Of a stretch of DNA of 64,000 nucleotides, positions 8,620 to 17,347 are shown piece by piece. Positions within the stretch are counted from its first letter, which is position 1. Every line of letters begins with the position of its first letter. The stretch comes from Hyphomonas sp. CY54-11-8 (lineage in GTDB: Bacteria; Pseudomonadota; Alphaproteobacteria; Caulobacterales; Hyphomonadaceae), in assembly GCF_000682735.1 (NCBI RefSeq), contig NZ_AWFD01000037.1, positions 1 through 64,000 of the forward strand, written 5' to 3'. Made by a program: the position numbers and the translations under genes. The notes beneath the pieces were generated by a model. That model was not told the DNA's origin. It did no database searches and was given only the letters and a program-made list of their open reading frames with translations.

Positions 8620-9500
8620 TCTTCAGAGAGCTCCTCAATCAATTTGCCGACTGTCTTTTCCAGTCCGATTTTCCAGTCCGGCATTTCAATGCCGAAGACA
8701 CGGCTCGTTTCCGACATGTCGAGGCGGGCGTTCAAAGGCCTCTTCGCTGGGGTCGGATAATCCGCTGTTTGAACGGGGACGACGTCCGCGAAGGGGCCAC
8801 CGAGCCGCTGACTGCAATCGAAGATCAGCTTGGCCATCGTTGCGCGGTCCGTCTCCCCCTGCCCGGCCAGATGGTACACACCCCAATCGGAGAAATCCGG
8901 CGCCGCCGTCTGCCGGGCCATGTCGAGCAGGCCCGCAGCGAGTGCTGGCGCGTAAGTAGGGCACCCAAACTGATCGCAGACAACAGTCACCGACGAGCGC
9001 GTCTGCGCGAGCTTCAACATGGTACGGACAAAATTGTTTCCGAATTCGGAAAAGATCCACGACACCCGCACCACCAGAGATTTCGGCGCTAAATCCCTGA
9101 CAGCCTGCTCACCTTCCAGTTTGGTGCGTCCATAGGCACCCAGCGGATGAGCCGCATCATCCGGTGCATAGGGCTCAGGCTTGGTGCCGTCGAAGACACA
9201 GTCAGTCGACAAATGGATCAGCGGGATCTGTCTTTCGGCACAGGCAGAAGCCAGGTTGCCCGGGCCGGTCACATTCAGGGCGCGCGCCGCTTCCGGCTCG
9301 CTTTCCGCGCCATCGACGGATGTGAAAGCCCCTGCATTAATCACGGCGACCGGGTTGGTCGCGTCAAGTGTGCGTGAGAGGGAGGCCGGATCCATCAGGT
9401 CTGCTTCCGGCCGGCCGGCGCATAGAACGCCGGATCCACCAATGGACGCCAGGGCCTGAGCCACCTGACCGGTCTTCCCGATGACGAGAACCGGGGTCAT
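8616..9500 (-). CDS. rfbD: dTDP-4-dehydrorhamnose reductase
   Basis: Last step of dTDP-L-rhamnose synthesis, the NAD(P)H-dependent reduction of dTDP-4-keto-L-rhamnose. The frame extends upstream, but the start is set at the ATG at 9500 because this gives the family N-terminus MTPVLVIGKTGQVAQAL and a 4-nt ATGA overlap with the rfbB stop. The protein has 294 aa. Motifs include the Rossmann loop GKTGQ, STDCVFDG and YGRTKLEGE (catalytic Tyr and Lys). It is coupled to rfbA downstream by another 4-nt overlap. Confidence 0.94.
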   Translation of the reverse strand: MTPVLVIGKTGQVAQALASIGGSGVLCAGRPEADLMDPASLSRTLDATNPVAVINAGAFTSVDGAESEPEAARALNVTGPGNLASACAERQIPLIHLSTDCVFDGTKPEPYAPDDAAHPLGAYGRTKLEGEQAVRDLAPKSLVVRVSWIFSEFGNNFVRTMLKLAQTRSSVTVVCDQFGCPTYAPALAAGLLDMARQTAAPDFSDWGVYHLAGQGETDRATMAKLIFDCSQRLGGPFADVVPVQTADYPTPAKRPLNARLDMSETSRVFGIEMPDWKIGLEKTVGKLIEELSEE

Positions 9501-10549
9501 CTGACCTGCCCGAGTCGTTGGCCCTGATAGCGTTCTTCGCGGATCGGGCGCCACCAGTCTTCATTGCCCAGATACCAATCCACAGTCGCAGCGAGTCCTG
9601 CCTCGAAATCGTGCTCCGGCGCCCAACCCAGCTCACGGTCGATTTTTGCCGGGTCGATCGCATAACGGAAGTCGTGCGCCGGCCGGTCTTCAACAAATTC
9701 GATCAAGGCCTCGTGCGGGGCCCCTGCGGGCCGGCGTTCGTCCAGGATCCGGCAAATCGTCCGCACGATCTGCAGATTGGTCCGTTCGGCACCGCCACCG
9801 ACGCAATAGACTTCACCGGGCACACCTTCCTGCGCCATGAGAGACAGGGCACGGGCATGGTCTTCCACATGCAGCCAGTCCCGTACATTCGCGCCATTGC
9901 CATAGATCGGCAGGCGCTTTCCTTCCAGCCCATTCAGGATCATCAGGGGGATGAGCTTTTCCGGGAACTGGCGCGGCCCGTAATTATTCGAGCAGTTCGA
10001 GACAACGACCGGGAGGCCGTAAGTGCGCTGCCAGGCCCGCGCGAGGTGGTCCGCGCCAGCCTTGCTGGCAGAATAAGGAGATGACGGGTCATACCGGGTC
10101 GTTTCGGTGAACACCCCCTCCGGCCCAAGAGAGCCGAAGACTTCATCCGTAGACACATGAACAAATCGGAAAGCATCCCGCCTGTCATGCTCCAGACCGG
10201 ACCAGTATTCCCGCGCCGCTTCAAGCATCGCGTAAGTCCCGACAAGATTGGTCGTGATGAAATCGGCAGGTCCATCGATCGAGCGATCCACATGCGTTTC
10301 GGCAGCCAGATGAAACACAGCGTCTGGCTCTGAAGCCTTCACGGCATCGCGCATGGCCTGCGCATCGCACACATCTGCCGCAACATGGCGAAACCTGTCA
10401 TGGGTTTTCAACGCTTCAAGCGTCGCCGGATTGGCTGCGTAGGTCATGCGGTCTATGGCGACCACTTCCGTTTCCGCATCGGACAGCAGAAGATGACACA
10501 GCGCCGATCCGATAAAACCGGCGCCGCCTGTCACGACATAGCGCTTCAT
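9497..10549 (-). CDS. rfbB: dTDP-glucose 4,6-dehydratase
   Basis: Second step of the rhamnose pathway, converting dTDP-glucose to dTDP-4-keto-6-deoxyglucose using bound NAD. The protein has 350 aa. The N-terminal TGGAGFIGSALC is the NAD Rossmann motif, followed by HLAAETHVDRSID, the catalytic region HVSTDEVFGSLG and YSASKAGADHL (Tyr-x-x-x-Lys), then NCSNNYGPRQFPEKLIPLMI. It is an extended short-chain dehydrogenase. It overlaps rfbC upstream and rfbD downstream by 4 nt each. Confidence 0.96.
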   Translation of the reverse strand: MKRYVVTGGAGFIGSALCHLLLSDAETEVVAIDRMTYAANPATLEALKTHDRFRHVAADVCDAQAMRDAVKASEPDAVFHLAAETHVDRSIDGPADFITTNLVGTYAMLEAAREYWSGLEHDRRDAFRFVHVSTDEVFGSLGPEGVFTETTRYDPSSPYSASKAGADHLARAWQRTYGLPVVVSNCSNNYGPRQFPEKLIPLMILNGLEGKRLPIYGNGANVRDWLHVEDHARALSLMAQEGVPGEVYCVGGGAERTNLQIVRTICRILDERRPAGAPHEALIEFVEDRPAHDFRYAIDPAKIDRELGWAPEHDFEAGLAATVDWYLGNEDWWRPIREERYQGQRLGQVR

Positions 10550-11121
10550 TTGACGGCTGCCATTGCAGTGCCGGATTTCAGCGCCGACAGGCCGGGCCAG
10601 TGACGGTCCCGTTCGGACAGGGTCATGTCACTTGGAGGAAACGGCCACTGAATGCCGAGCTCGGGATCGTCGAACGCCAGTCCGAATTCCGCTTCCGGCG
10701 AGTAGTATTCACTGACGCTGTAGATGATCTGTGTGTCGTCCTCGAGCGTGCAGAAGCCGTGCGCAAAACCTGCGGGAACAAATAGCTGGCTGCCGGTCGC
10801 GGCTGACAGCTCTACGCTCGTATGCTGGCCGAACGTCGATGATCCCGGACGGATATCCACCACCACATCGAGGAGGCTTCCAGCGATGCACTGTACCAGC
10901 TTGGCCTGCGCATGAGGGGCCTTCTGGAAGTGCAGACCTCTCAGCGTGCCTTTGCTTTGGGAGAGGGAATGGTTCGACTGCACGAACTGGCAGTCGATGC
11001 CATGAGCCGCGAACTCCGATTGCCGGAATGTTTCAGCGAAGAAGCCGCGCTCGTCACCGATACGCTTCGGATGAACGAGGATAAGCCCTTCCAGTCCGCC
11101 GATTTTTTCGAATCTGGCCAT
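10546..11121 (-). CDS. rfbC: dTDP-4-dehydrorhamnose 3,5-epimerase
   Basis: Third step of dTDP-rhamnose synthesis, epimerising C3 and C5 of the 4-keto sugar. It is a cupin-fold protein. An in-frame TTG exists at 11136, but I prefer the ATG at 11121 because AGGGCAG precedes it at a suitable distance. That gives 191 aa, in the family range. Motifs include KRIGDERGFFAETFRQ and LRGLHFQKAPHAQAKLV, with the catalytic His in RGLHFQ. It is the first gene of the operon, with a good promoter candidate about 45 nt upstream. Confidence 0.95.
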   Translation of the reverse strand: MARFEKIGGLEGLILVHPKRIGDERGFFAETFRQSEFAAHGIDCQFVQSNHSLSQSKGTLRGLHFQKAPHAQAKLVQCIAGSLLDVVVDIRPGSSTFGQHTSVELSAATGSQLFVPAGFAHGFCTLEDDTQIIYSVSEYYSPEAEFGLAFDDPELGIQWPFPPSDMTLSERDRHWPGLSALKSGTAMAAVK

Positions 11122-11164
11122 ACTCTGCCCTGACAACCCGACCGCCCCCGCAGCCCGACTCCGG

Positions 11165-11191
11165 CTATAGCATGCCCGATTTTGACCGCAA
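11165..11191 (-). promoter_or_regulatory. candidate promoter of the rfbCBDA operon
   Basis: Read on the minus strand, TTGCGG (11191-11186) is followed after 14 nt by GCTATAG (11171-11165). This fits the TTGaC / GCTAnAwC pattern with 10-14 nt spacing described for Caulobacter housekeeping promoters. It lies in the 81-nt gap between the glmS stop (11203) and the rfbC start (11121), so rfb genes can be transcribed independently of glmS. Confidence 0.55.
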
Positions 11192-11202
11192 CACGCGAAG
11201 GG

Positions 11203-13029
11203 TTACTCGACTGTAACCGATTTGGCGAGGTTTCGGGGCTGATCGACGTCCGTGCCTTTCGCAACTGCGACGTGATAAGCCAGCAACTGCAGGGGGATTG
11301 CCGCCAGGATCGGCAAGGTGAAACCGTCCCCGTCCGGCAGGCGGATCACGTGATCGGCGCGGTTACCCGCCAGGGCGATACCGGCATCATCGGAAATCAG
11401 AATCACTTTCGCGCCGCGCGCACGGATCTCCTCGACATTGGAAATCGTCTTCTCGAACAGCTCGTCCTTAGGTGCCACGACCACCACTGGCAGTCCCCGC
11501 TCGATCAGGGCGATGGGACCGTGCTTGAGTTCGCCGGCGGCATAGCCCTCGGCGTGGATGTAGGACACTTCCTTCAGCTTCAGGGCGCCTTCCAGGGCCA
11601 GCGGATAGTACCGCCCCCGGCCCAGGAACAGGACATCTTTGGCCTGCGTCAGCGTCTTCGCGATTTCGGCAACCTGCTCCTGCGATTCCAGTGCCTCGGT
11701 TACCTTGCGCGGCAACGCCAGCAGGTTCTTGATTGCAGTCGCTTCATCGCCCGGCAACAGGTGTCCGCGCGCCCGGGCCGCCGCAAGTGCCATGACCGCA
11801 AGAACGGACAGCTGCGCCGTGAAAGCCTTGGTTGAAGCCACGCCGATCTCCGGCCCTGCATGGGTCGGCACCACGGCACCTGCCTCGCGCGCGATGGAGC
11901 TTTCCGGCACGTTCACGATGGCCACCGCCGTCGTCCCGTTCTGGCGGCAGTAGCGTAATGCGGCCAGCGTGTCGGCCGTCTCGCCCGACTGGCTGACGAA
12001 CAGCGCCGGGCCGGACTGCGGCAGCACCGGCTGACGGTAGCGGAATTCGGACGCGATATCCGTTTCGAGCGACAGACGCGCCACCTGTTCGAACCAGTAC
12101 TTCGCGGTGAACGCGGCATAATAGGCCGTGCCGCAGGCAATCGCGACCGCGCGGTCTGCTGCGGTGAAGGACGCCGTCGCCACCGTGCCGATATCCAGCG
12201 TACCGGCCACCTGGTCCACATAGGGCATGATGGACCGGGCGATCGACTCCGGCTGCTCGTGGATTTCCTTGAGCATGAAGTGGTCATATTCACCGCGCTC
12301 GATCAGCGCATCGTTCACGGCGGAGGTGACGCGCTTGCGGTTCACACGCTCGCCGCGCGCATTGCGGATATCGAAGCTGTCGGGCGTCAGAACGCACCAG
12401 TCACCTTCTTCCAGATAGGTGACGTCGCGGGTAAGCGGGGCCAATGCGATGGCGTCGGAACCGAGGTACATCTCGCCTTCGCCATAGCCGAGCACCAGCG
12501 GACTGCCCCGCCGGGCCCCCATCATCAGGCCCTCCTGGCCTTCGAAGATGACAGCCAGCGCGAACGCGCCATGCAGCTCAGCCAGTGTGGCTTCGAAGGC
12601 ATCGACCGGATCTGCCCCGTCGCTGATCTTCTGGTCCAGCAGCTGCGCGATCACTTCGGAATCGGTTTCCGACTCGAATTTGCGGCCGGCAGCCTGGAGC
12701 GCGTCCCGCAATTCGCGGAAATTCTCGATGATGCCATTGTGGACGATTGCCACGCCGCCGGACATGTGCGGGTGGGCATTGCTTTCGTTCGGCTGCCCAT
12801 GCGTGGCCCAGCGTGTGTGCGCGATGCCTGTGGTGGCATTCATCGGGTGTTCGCGGAGCCGTGTTTCGAGATTCACGATCTTTCCGGGCGCACGCCGACG
12901 GTCCAGACCGCCTGCGGCCGACACCGCGATTCCGGCACTGTCATAGCCGCGATATTCCAGGCGCTTCAGCCCATCGATCAGCCGATCGGCAACAGGCTCT
13001 TTTCCTGAAATCGCAACAATTCCGCACAT
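11203..13029 (-). CDS. glmS: glutamine--fructose-6-phosphate aminotransferase (isomerizing)
   Basis: Makes glucosamine-6-phosphate from fructose-6-phosphate and glutamine, the entry to UDP-GlcNAc for peptidoglycan and lipopolysaccharide. The protein has 608 aa, the usual length. MCGIVAISGK places the nucleophile Cys directly after Met. The N-terminal class II amidotransferase region continues through HTRWATHGQPN. Two SIS domains follow, with the signature ASTKAFTAQL. The C-terminus LAKSVTVE is canonical. The start ATG is preceded by CGGAG. I saw no glmS ribozyme in the leader, as expected outside Firmicutes. Next to rfb, cys and manC genes it forms part of a sugar-precursor region. Confidence 0.97.
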   Translation of the reverse strand: MCGIVAISGKEPVADRLIDGLKRLEYRGYDSAGIAVSAAGGLDRRRAPGKIVNLETRLREHPMNATTGIAHTRWATHGQPNESNAHPHMSGGVAIVHNGIIENFRELRDALQAAGRKFESETDSEVIAQLLDQKISDGADPVDAFEATLAELHGAFALAVIFEGQEGLMMGARRGSPLVLGYGEGEMYLGSDAIALAPLTRDVTYLEEGDWCVLTPDSFDIRNARGERVNRKRVTSAVNDALIERGEYDHFMLKEIHEQPESIARSIMPYVDQVAGTLDIGTVATASFTAADRAVAIACGTAYYAAFTAKYWFEQVARLSLETDIASEFRYRQPVLPQSGPALFVSQSGETADTLAALRYCRQNGTTAVAIVNVPESSIAREAGAVVPTHAGPEIGVASTKAFTAQLSVLAVMALAAARARGHLLPGDEATAIKNLLALPRKVTEALESQEQVAEIAKTLTQAKDVLFLGRGRYYPLALEGALKLKEVSYIHAEGYAAGELKHGPIALIERGLPVVVVAPKDELFEKTISNVEEIRARGAKVILISDDAGIALAGNRADHVIRLPDGDGFTLPILAAIPLQLLAYHVAVAKGTDVDQPRNLAKSVTVE

Positions 13030-13340
13030 AATCCACTCCGCTCTTGGCTCAGCGTCTCTTAGATCGCGGCAAAACGGCAGAACAATGAAACTTTGTGAGC
13101 AAATGCGACAAGATCTGGCCCCGTATTTGCCGGATCCTCAATACTTCCGGGCAAACCAGCAATCCGAACATGACGGAGGCGAACGCTTTGCCGGCGGGAA
13201 ATAGCAGTTGGAGGACTGCCTCAATGTGCCAGCGGACCCGTAGAAGATACTCCCATCAGCGCATCTGAATGCTAGATTAAGTTCAAACTTCGCCCTGTCT
13301 TTGCATATAGGCCCCAGCAAGTACTACGGAGCCCGATCTT
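13030..13340. other. 311-bp divergent intergenic region glmS / cysD
   Basis: No convincing gene is found. A 60-codon minus-strand frame (13138-13320) has no ribosome-binding site and no recognisable product. A small hairpin GCAGT/ACTGC lies at 13204-13219. A weak plus-strand promoter candidate for cysD is TTCAAA (13282-13287) with ATATAG at 13305-13310, 17 nt apart. The region must also hold the glmS promoter, but I could not pick one with confidence. Confidence 0.4.
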
Positions 13341-14243
13341 TTGCCCCAACTGACTCACCTCGACAGGCTGGAAGCCGAAAGCCTTCACATCATCCGCGAA
13401 GTCGCCGCCGAATGTGAAAACCCGGTGATGCTGTACTCCGTCGGCAAGGATTCGGCGGTGATGCTGCATCTGGCAATGAAGGCGTTCTATCCGTCCCGTC
13501 CGCCCTTCCCGCTGATGCATGTGGATACGACGTGGAAGTTCCGCGAGATGATCGAGTTCCGCGATCGTAAGGCCGCCGAGATGGGCATGGACCTGATCGT
13601 CCATATCAATGAAGACGGCGTACGCGAAGGCGTTGGCCCCTTCTCGCATGGCTCCGCTGTCCATACCGATGTCATGAAGACCCAGGCGCTGAAACAGGCG
13701 CTCGACAAGTACAAATTCTCCGCTGCGTTTGGCGGGGCCAGACGCGATGAGGAAAAGTCGCGCGCCAAGGAACGGATCTTCTCCTTCCGGTCAGCCGAGC
13801 ATCGCTGGGATCCCAAACGCCAGCGCCCGGAGATATGGAACCTCTACAATACCCGGATCCATCCGGGAGAGAGCATCCGGGTCTTCCCGCTGTCGAACTG
13901 GACCGAGCTCGACATCTGGCAATATATCCGCCGCGAAGGCATTGAAATCGTGCCGCTCTACTTTGCTGCCGAACGGCCGGTGGTGAACTGGAACGGCGTG
14001 GACATCATGGTGGATGACGACCGGATGCCGGAAGACCTCGCCAAGACGGCGATCCTGAAATCCGTCCGGTTCCGGACGCTCGGCTGCTACCCACTGACCG
14101 GCGCTGTCGAAAGCACGGCCACCACGCTTGACGACATCATCCAGGAGATGCTGCTGACCACGACTTCGGAACGGCAGGGCCGCGTCATTGATGTCGACCA
14201 GTCGGCGTCCATGGAGAAGAAGAAGCAGGAGGGCTATTTCTGA
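13341..14243 (+). CDS. cysD: sulfate adenylyltransferase subunit 2
   Basis: Catalytic subunit of ATP sulfurylase, which adenylates sulfate to APS with the GTPase CysN. The protein has 300 aa. The N-terminus [20 protein letters not shown] matches the family and forces a TTG start at 13341, with GGAG at 13328-13331. The PP-loop motif [13 protein letters not shown] is near residue 34, followed by [14 protein letters not shown] and [15 protein letters not shown]. The stop overlaps the cysNC start by one base (TGATG), so the subunits are coupled. Confidence 0.95.
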   Translation: MPQLTHLDRLEAESLHIIREVAAECENPVMLYSVGKDSAVMLHLAMKAFYPSRPPFPLMHVDTTWKFREMIEFRDRKAAEMGMDLIVHINEDGVREGVGPFSHGSAVHTDVMKTQALKQALDKYKFSAAFGGARRDEEKSRAKERIFSFRSAEHRWDPKRQRPEIWNLYNTRIHPGESIRVFPLSNWTELDIWQYIRREGIEIVPLYFAAERPVVNWNGVDIMVDDDRMPEDLAKTAILKSVRFRTLGCYPLTGAVESTATTLDDIIQEMLLTTTSERQGRVIDVDQSASMEKKKQEGYF

Positions 14244-16150
14244 TGCGCCTCACTGACGACCTCATCGCCACCGATATCGGCGCTTATCTCGAAAAGCACG
14301 AGAACAAGTCGCTGCTGCGCTTTATCACCTGCGGCTCTGTGGATGATGGCAAGTCCACGCTGATCGGCCGCCTGCTGTACGACTCCAAGATGATCTTCGA
14401 GGACCAGCTCGCTTCGCTGGAAGCGGATTCAAAGAAAGTCGGCACACAGGGAGAGAACATCGATTTCGCGCTACTCGTCGACGGCCTCGCCGCTGAACGG
14501 GAACAAGGCATCACGATCGACGTCGCCTACCGCTTCTTTGCAACCGATAAGCGCAAATTCATCGTCGCCGACACGCCCGGTCACGAACAGTATACGCGCA
14601 ATATGGCGACCGGCGCCTCGACGGCAGATGTCGCTATCCTGATGATTGACGCCCGCAAAGGCATCCTCACCCAGACGCGCCGCCATGCCTTCATCACGAC
14701 GCTGCTTGGCATCCGGCGCCTCGTCCTAGCAGTAAACAAGATGGACCTCGTCGACTATGACGAGACGATCTTCAACGACATTGTCGATGACTTCTACGCC
14801 TTCGCTGATGAGCTTGCGACAGATCTCGAAATCCAGCCGATCCCGATGTCGGCACTGGCCGGGATCAACATCACAAGCCGGTCGGATGAAACCGACTGGT
14901 ACGATGGCCCGGCCCTGATGGAATACCTTGAAAACGTCCCTGTGGGTGACAAGCGCCGCAATGCTTCGTTCCGCATGCCAGTCCAGTGGGTGAACCGTCC
15001 GAACCTCGATTTCCGCGGCTTCTCCGGACAGATTGCCTCCGGCACGGTGAAGCCCGGTGACCGGGTGAAATCCATGCCATCCGGCAAGCAATCGACCATC
15101 GCGCGGATCGTGACGGCCGACGGCGACCTGCCCGAAGCCGTGGCCGGCCAGTCGGTGACGCTGACGCTGGCGGACGAGATCGACGCCTCACGCGGTGATG
15201 CCATCGTCACGGCGGATGATCCGACAGAGGTGTCCGACCAGTTCCAGGTCCGCATCCTTTGGATGAACGAATCTCCGCTCCTTCCGGGCCGGCGCTACCT
15301 TCTCAAAGTCGGTGCCAAAACGGTCACCGCGACCGTGAATGCCCCGAAATATGGTATTGATGTCAACACCTTGTCGGATGTTCCCGCAAAGACGCTGGAA
15401 CTCAACCAGATCGGCGTCACGACGATCTCGCTCGATCAGGCAATCACGTTCGACCCCTACGACGCCAACCGCAATCTCGGCGGCTTCATCCTGATCGACC
15501 GGATGAGCAATGATACGGTTGGCCTGGGCCTCATCGACTTTGCCCTGCGCCGTGCATCGAACATCCACTGGCAAGCCATGGATGTGGACCGCGATGCGCT
15601 GGCCGAACAGAAAGGGCAGCGGCCCGCCGTCCTCTGGTTCACGGGCCTGTCCGGCTCCGGCAAGTCGACGATTGCCAACGCACTCCAGAAGCGCCTGTTC
15701 GCCCTTGGCAAGCACTCTTTCTCTCTCGACGGTGACAATGTCCGTCACGGGCTGAACCGCGACCTCGGCTTTACCGATGCGGACCGAGTGGAAAACATCC
15801 GCCGCGTTGCAAATGTGGCCAAGCTGATGTCCGATGCCGGCCTGATCACGCTTGTCTCATTCATCTCCCCCTTCCGGGCCGAACGGCAGATGGCGCGGAA
15901 CATGATGGCAGACGGTGAGTTCATCGAAATCCATGTCGACACTCCGCTTGACGTGGCAGAGCAAAGAGACGTCAAAGGCCTCTACAAGAAGGCACGTTCA
16001 GGAGAGATCAAGAATTTCACCGGCATATCGAGCCCCTATGAAGCGCCCGAGAACCCAGAGCTCCGGATTGACACGGTTGATCGTAGCCCTGATGACGCTG
16101 CCGAGGAAATTCTTGACTACCTCCGGGAGAACGGCTTCCTCGGCGCCTGA
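14243..16150 (+). CDS. cysNC: fused sulfate adenylyltransferase subunit 1 / APS kinase
   Basis: 635 aa bifunctional protein. The N-terminal CysN part is an EF-Tu-like GTPase with P-loop GSVDDGKS at 31-38, [17 protein letters not shown] (G3) and NKMDL (G4). It drives APS synthesis with CysD. The C-terminal CysC part starts around 450 and has its own P-loop, GLSGSGKS, at 468-475. It phosphorylates APS to PAPS, and [13 protein letters not shown] and FISPFRAER fit APS kinase. CysN/CysC fusions are common in alphaproteobacteria. No PAPS reductase (cysH) is nearby, so PAPS could feed either reduction elsewhere or sulfation of polysaccharides. Genes for the precursors of such sugars flank it, which is suggestive only. 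Confidence 0.95.
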   Translation: MRLTDDLIATDIGAYLEKHENKSLLRFITCGSVDDGKSTLIGRLLYDSKMIFEDQLASLEADSKKVGTQGENIDFALLVDGLAAEREQGITIDVAYRFFATDKRKFIVADTPGHEQYTRNMATGASTADVAILMIDARKGILTQTRRHAFITTLLGIRRLVLAVNKMDLVDYDETIFNDIVDDFYAFADELATDLEIQPIPMSALAGINITSRSDETDWYDGPALMEYLENVPVGDKRRNASFRMPVQWVNRPNLDFRGFSGQIASGTVKPGDRVKSMPSGKQSTIARIVTADGDLPEAVAGQSVTLTLADEIDASRGDAIVTADDPTEVSDQFQVRILWMNESPLLPGRRYLLKVGAKTVTATVNAPKYGIDVNTLSDVPAKTLELNQIGVTTISLDQAITFDPYDANRNLGGFILIDRMSNDTVGLGLIDFALRRASNIHWQAMDVDRDALAEQKGQRPAVLWFTGLSGSGKSTIANALQKRLFALGKHSFSLDGDNVRHGLNRDLGFTDADRVENIRRVANVAKLMSDAGLITLVSFISPFRAERQMARNMMADGEFIEIHVDTPLDVAEQRDVKGLYKKARSGEIKNFTGISSPYEAPENPELRIDTVDRSPDDAAEEILDYLRENGFLGA

Positions 16151-16204
16151 TACCAGGTGCCGGCCGTTGAAATGGCCAGGACTTGGGGCGGCGAAAGGAA
16201 GACG

Positions 16205-17263
16205 ATGCGGATTTATCCCGTAATCATGTGCGGCGGCGCAGGGACGCGCCTCTGGCCGGTGTCCGTGCAGGCGCATCCGAAACAGTTCCACCGGCTGGTG
16301 ACCGACAAGACCGTCTTCCAGGACACCGTGTTACGTCTGACCGGCGAGGATTTTGCGCCGCCCGTGGTTATGTCAAACCAGCGTTATGCCAGCCTCGTCC
16401 GCGAGCAGCTGGCAGAAATCGGCGTCGAGCCTGGGGCTGTTATCCTCGAACCGATGGTCCGCAATACAGCTGCCGTCGCCGCCGTCGCAGCGCGCCATGT
16501 CGCTGAGCAGGATGCAGAAGGCCTGGTCCTGCTGCTGCCATCGGACCATTTCATCGGCCAGCCAGATGTGTTCATCGCCGCGGTCACCGAGGCTGCCCGG
16601 ATGGCGAAATCCGGTTACATCACCACGTTCGGCATCAGGCCCGACCGGCCTGAAACGGGCTTCGGCTATATCCAGCGCGGGGACGCCATTGGCGGATCAC
16701 TTTATGCGGTGACGGAATTCCGGGAGAAGCCGAATCTCGAAACGGCAATGAAGTACATCTCAAATCCGGCCTTCAGCTGGAATGCCGGCATTTTCCTCTT
16801 CCCTGCTTCGCTGATGGTCGACGAGTTGGAGACCCACGCGCCGGACATCCTGGACGCCGCCACCGCCGCGCTGGAAGCGGCAAGCGATGTCGACGGGAAT
16901 ATCCTGCTCGATCCGGAATGCTTCGCCGCAGCGCGCTCCACCTCGGTGGACTACGCAGTGATGGAGCAGACCTCCAAAGCGGCCATCTATGCACCGCTGG
17001 ACTGCCAGTGGAACGACATCGGCACGTGGAGCATGATCGGCTCGATCCGTCAGGGCGACAGCGAAAATCCGCCGATTGCGATTGATTCGGTGGGCTGCAC
17101 TGTTCTGTCAGACGCGGATCACACGGTCGCGCTGGTCGGTGTGCAGGATCTTTGCGTCATCGTGGAAGGCGGGCGCATCCTGATCACGTCGAAAGACCGG
17201 ACGCAGGATGTCGGCAAAGTCGTCTCCGCCTTGCGTGAAACAGGCCGTGAAGACCTCCTCTGA
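16205..17263 (+). CDS. manC: mannose-1-phosphate guanylyltransferase
   Basis: Makes GDP-mannose from mannose-1-phosphate and GTP. The start is set at the ATG at 16205 (AAGGAAG before it), giving 352 aa and the classical N-terminus MRIYPVIMCGGAGTRLWPVS with the GGxGxRLWP nucleotide loop at 10-18. Further family motifs are HPKQFHRLV, EPMVRNTAAVAA, LLPSDHFI and FREKPN. The length fits the single-domain form without the phosphomannose isomerase domain of the long AlgA/ManC type. It follows cysNC by 54 nt and may be co-transcribed. Confidence 0.92.
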   Translation: MRIYPVIMCGGAGTRLWPVSVQAHPKQFHRLVTDKTVFQDTVLRLTGEDFAPPVVMSNQRYASLVREQLAEIGVEPGAVILEPMVRNTAAVAAVAARHVAEQDAEGLVLLLPSDHFIGQPDVFIAAVTEAARMAKSGYITTFGIRPDRPETGFGYIQRGDAIGGSLYAVTEFREKPNLETAMKYISNPAFSWNAGIFLFPASLMVDELETHAPDILDAATAALEAASDVDGNILLDPECFAAARSTSVDYAVMEQTSKAAIYAPLDCQWNDIGTWSMIGSIRQGDSENPPIAIDSVGCTVLSDADHTVALVGVQDLCVIVEGGRILITSKDRTQDVGKVVSALRETGREDLL

Positions 17264-17347
17264 ACGGGCTGCCCCTGCGTGACCGGCTCCAAAAACTGAA
17301 TCCTATGCTAAATTCCATCTCGCTGTAGTGCAGCGGGAGGAAAAATC

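Noticed and set aside
13138-13320. 60-aa minus-strand frame between glmS and cysD
   Set aside because: No ribosome-binding site and it would cover the cysD promoter region.
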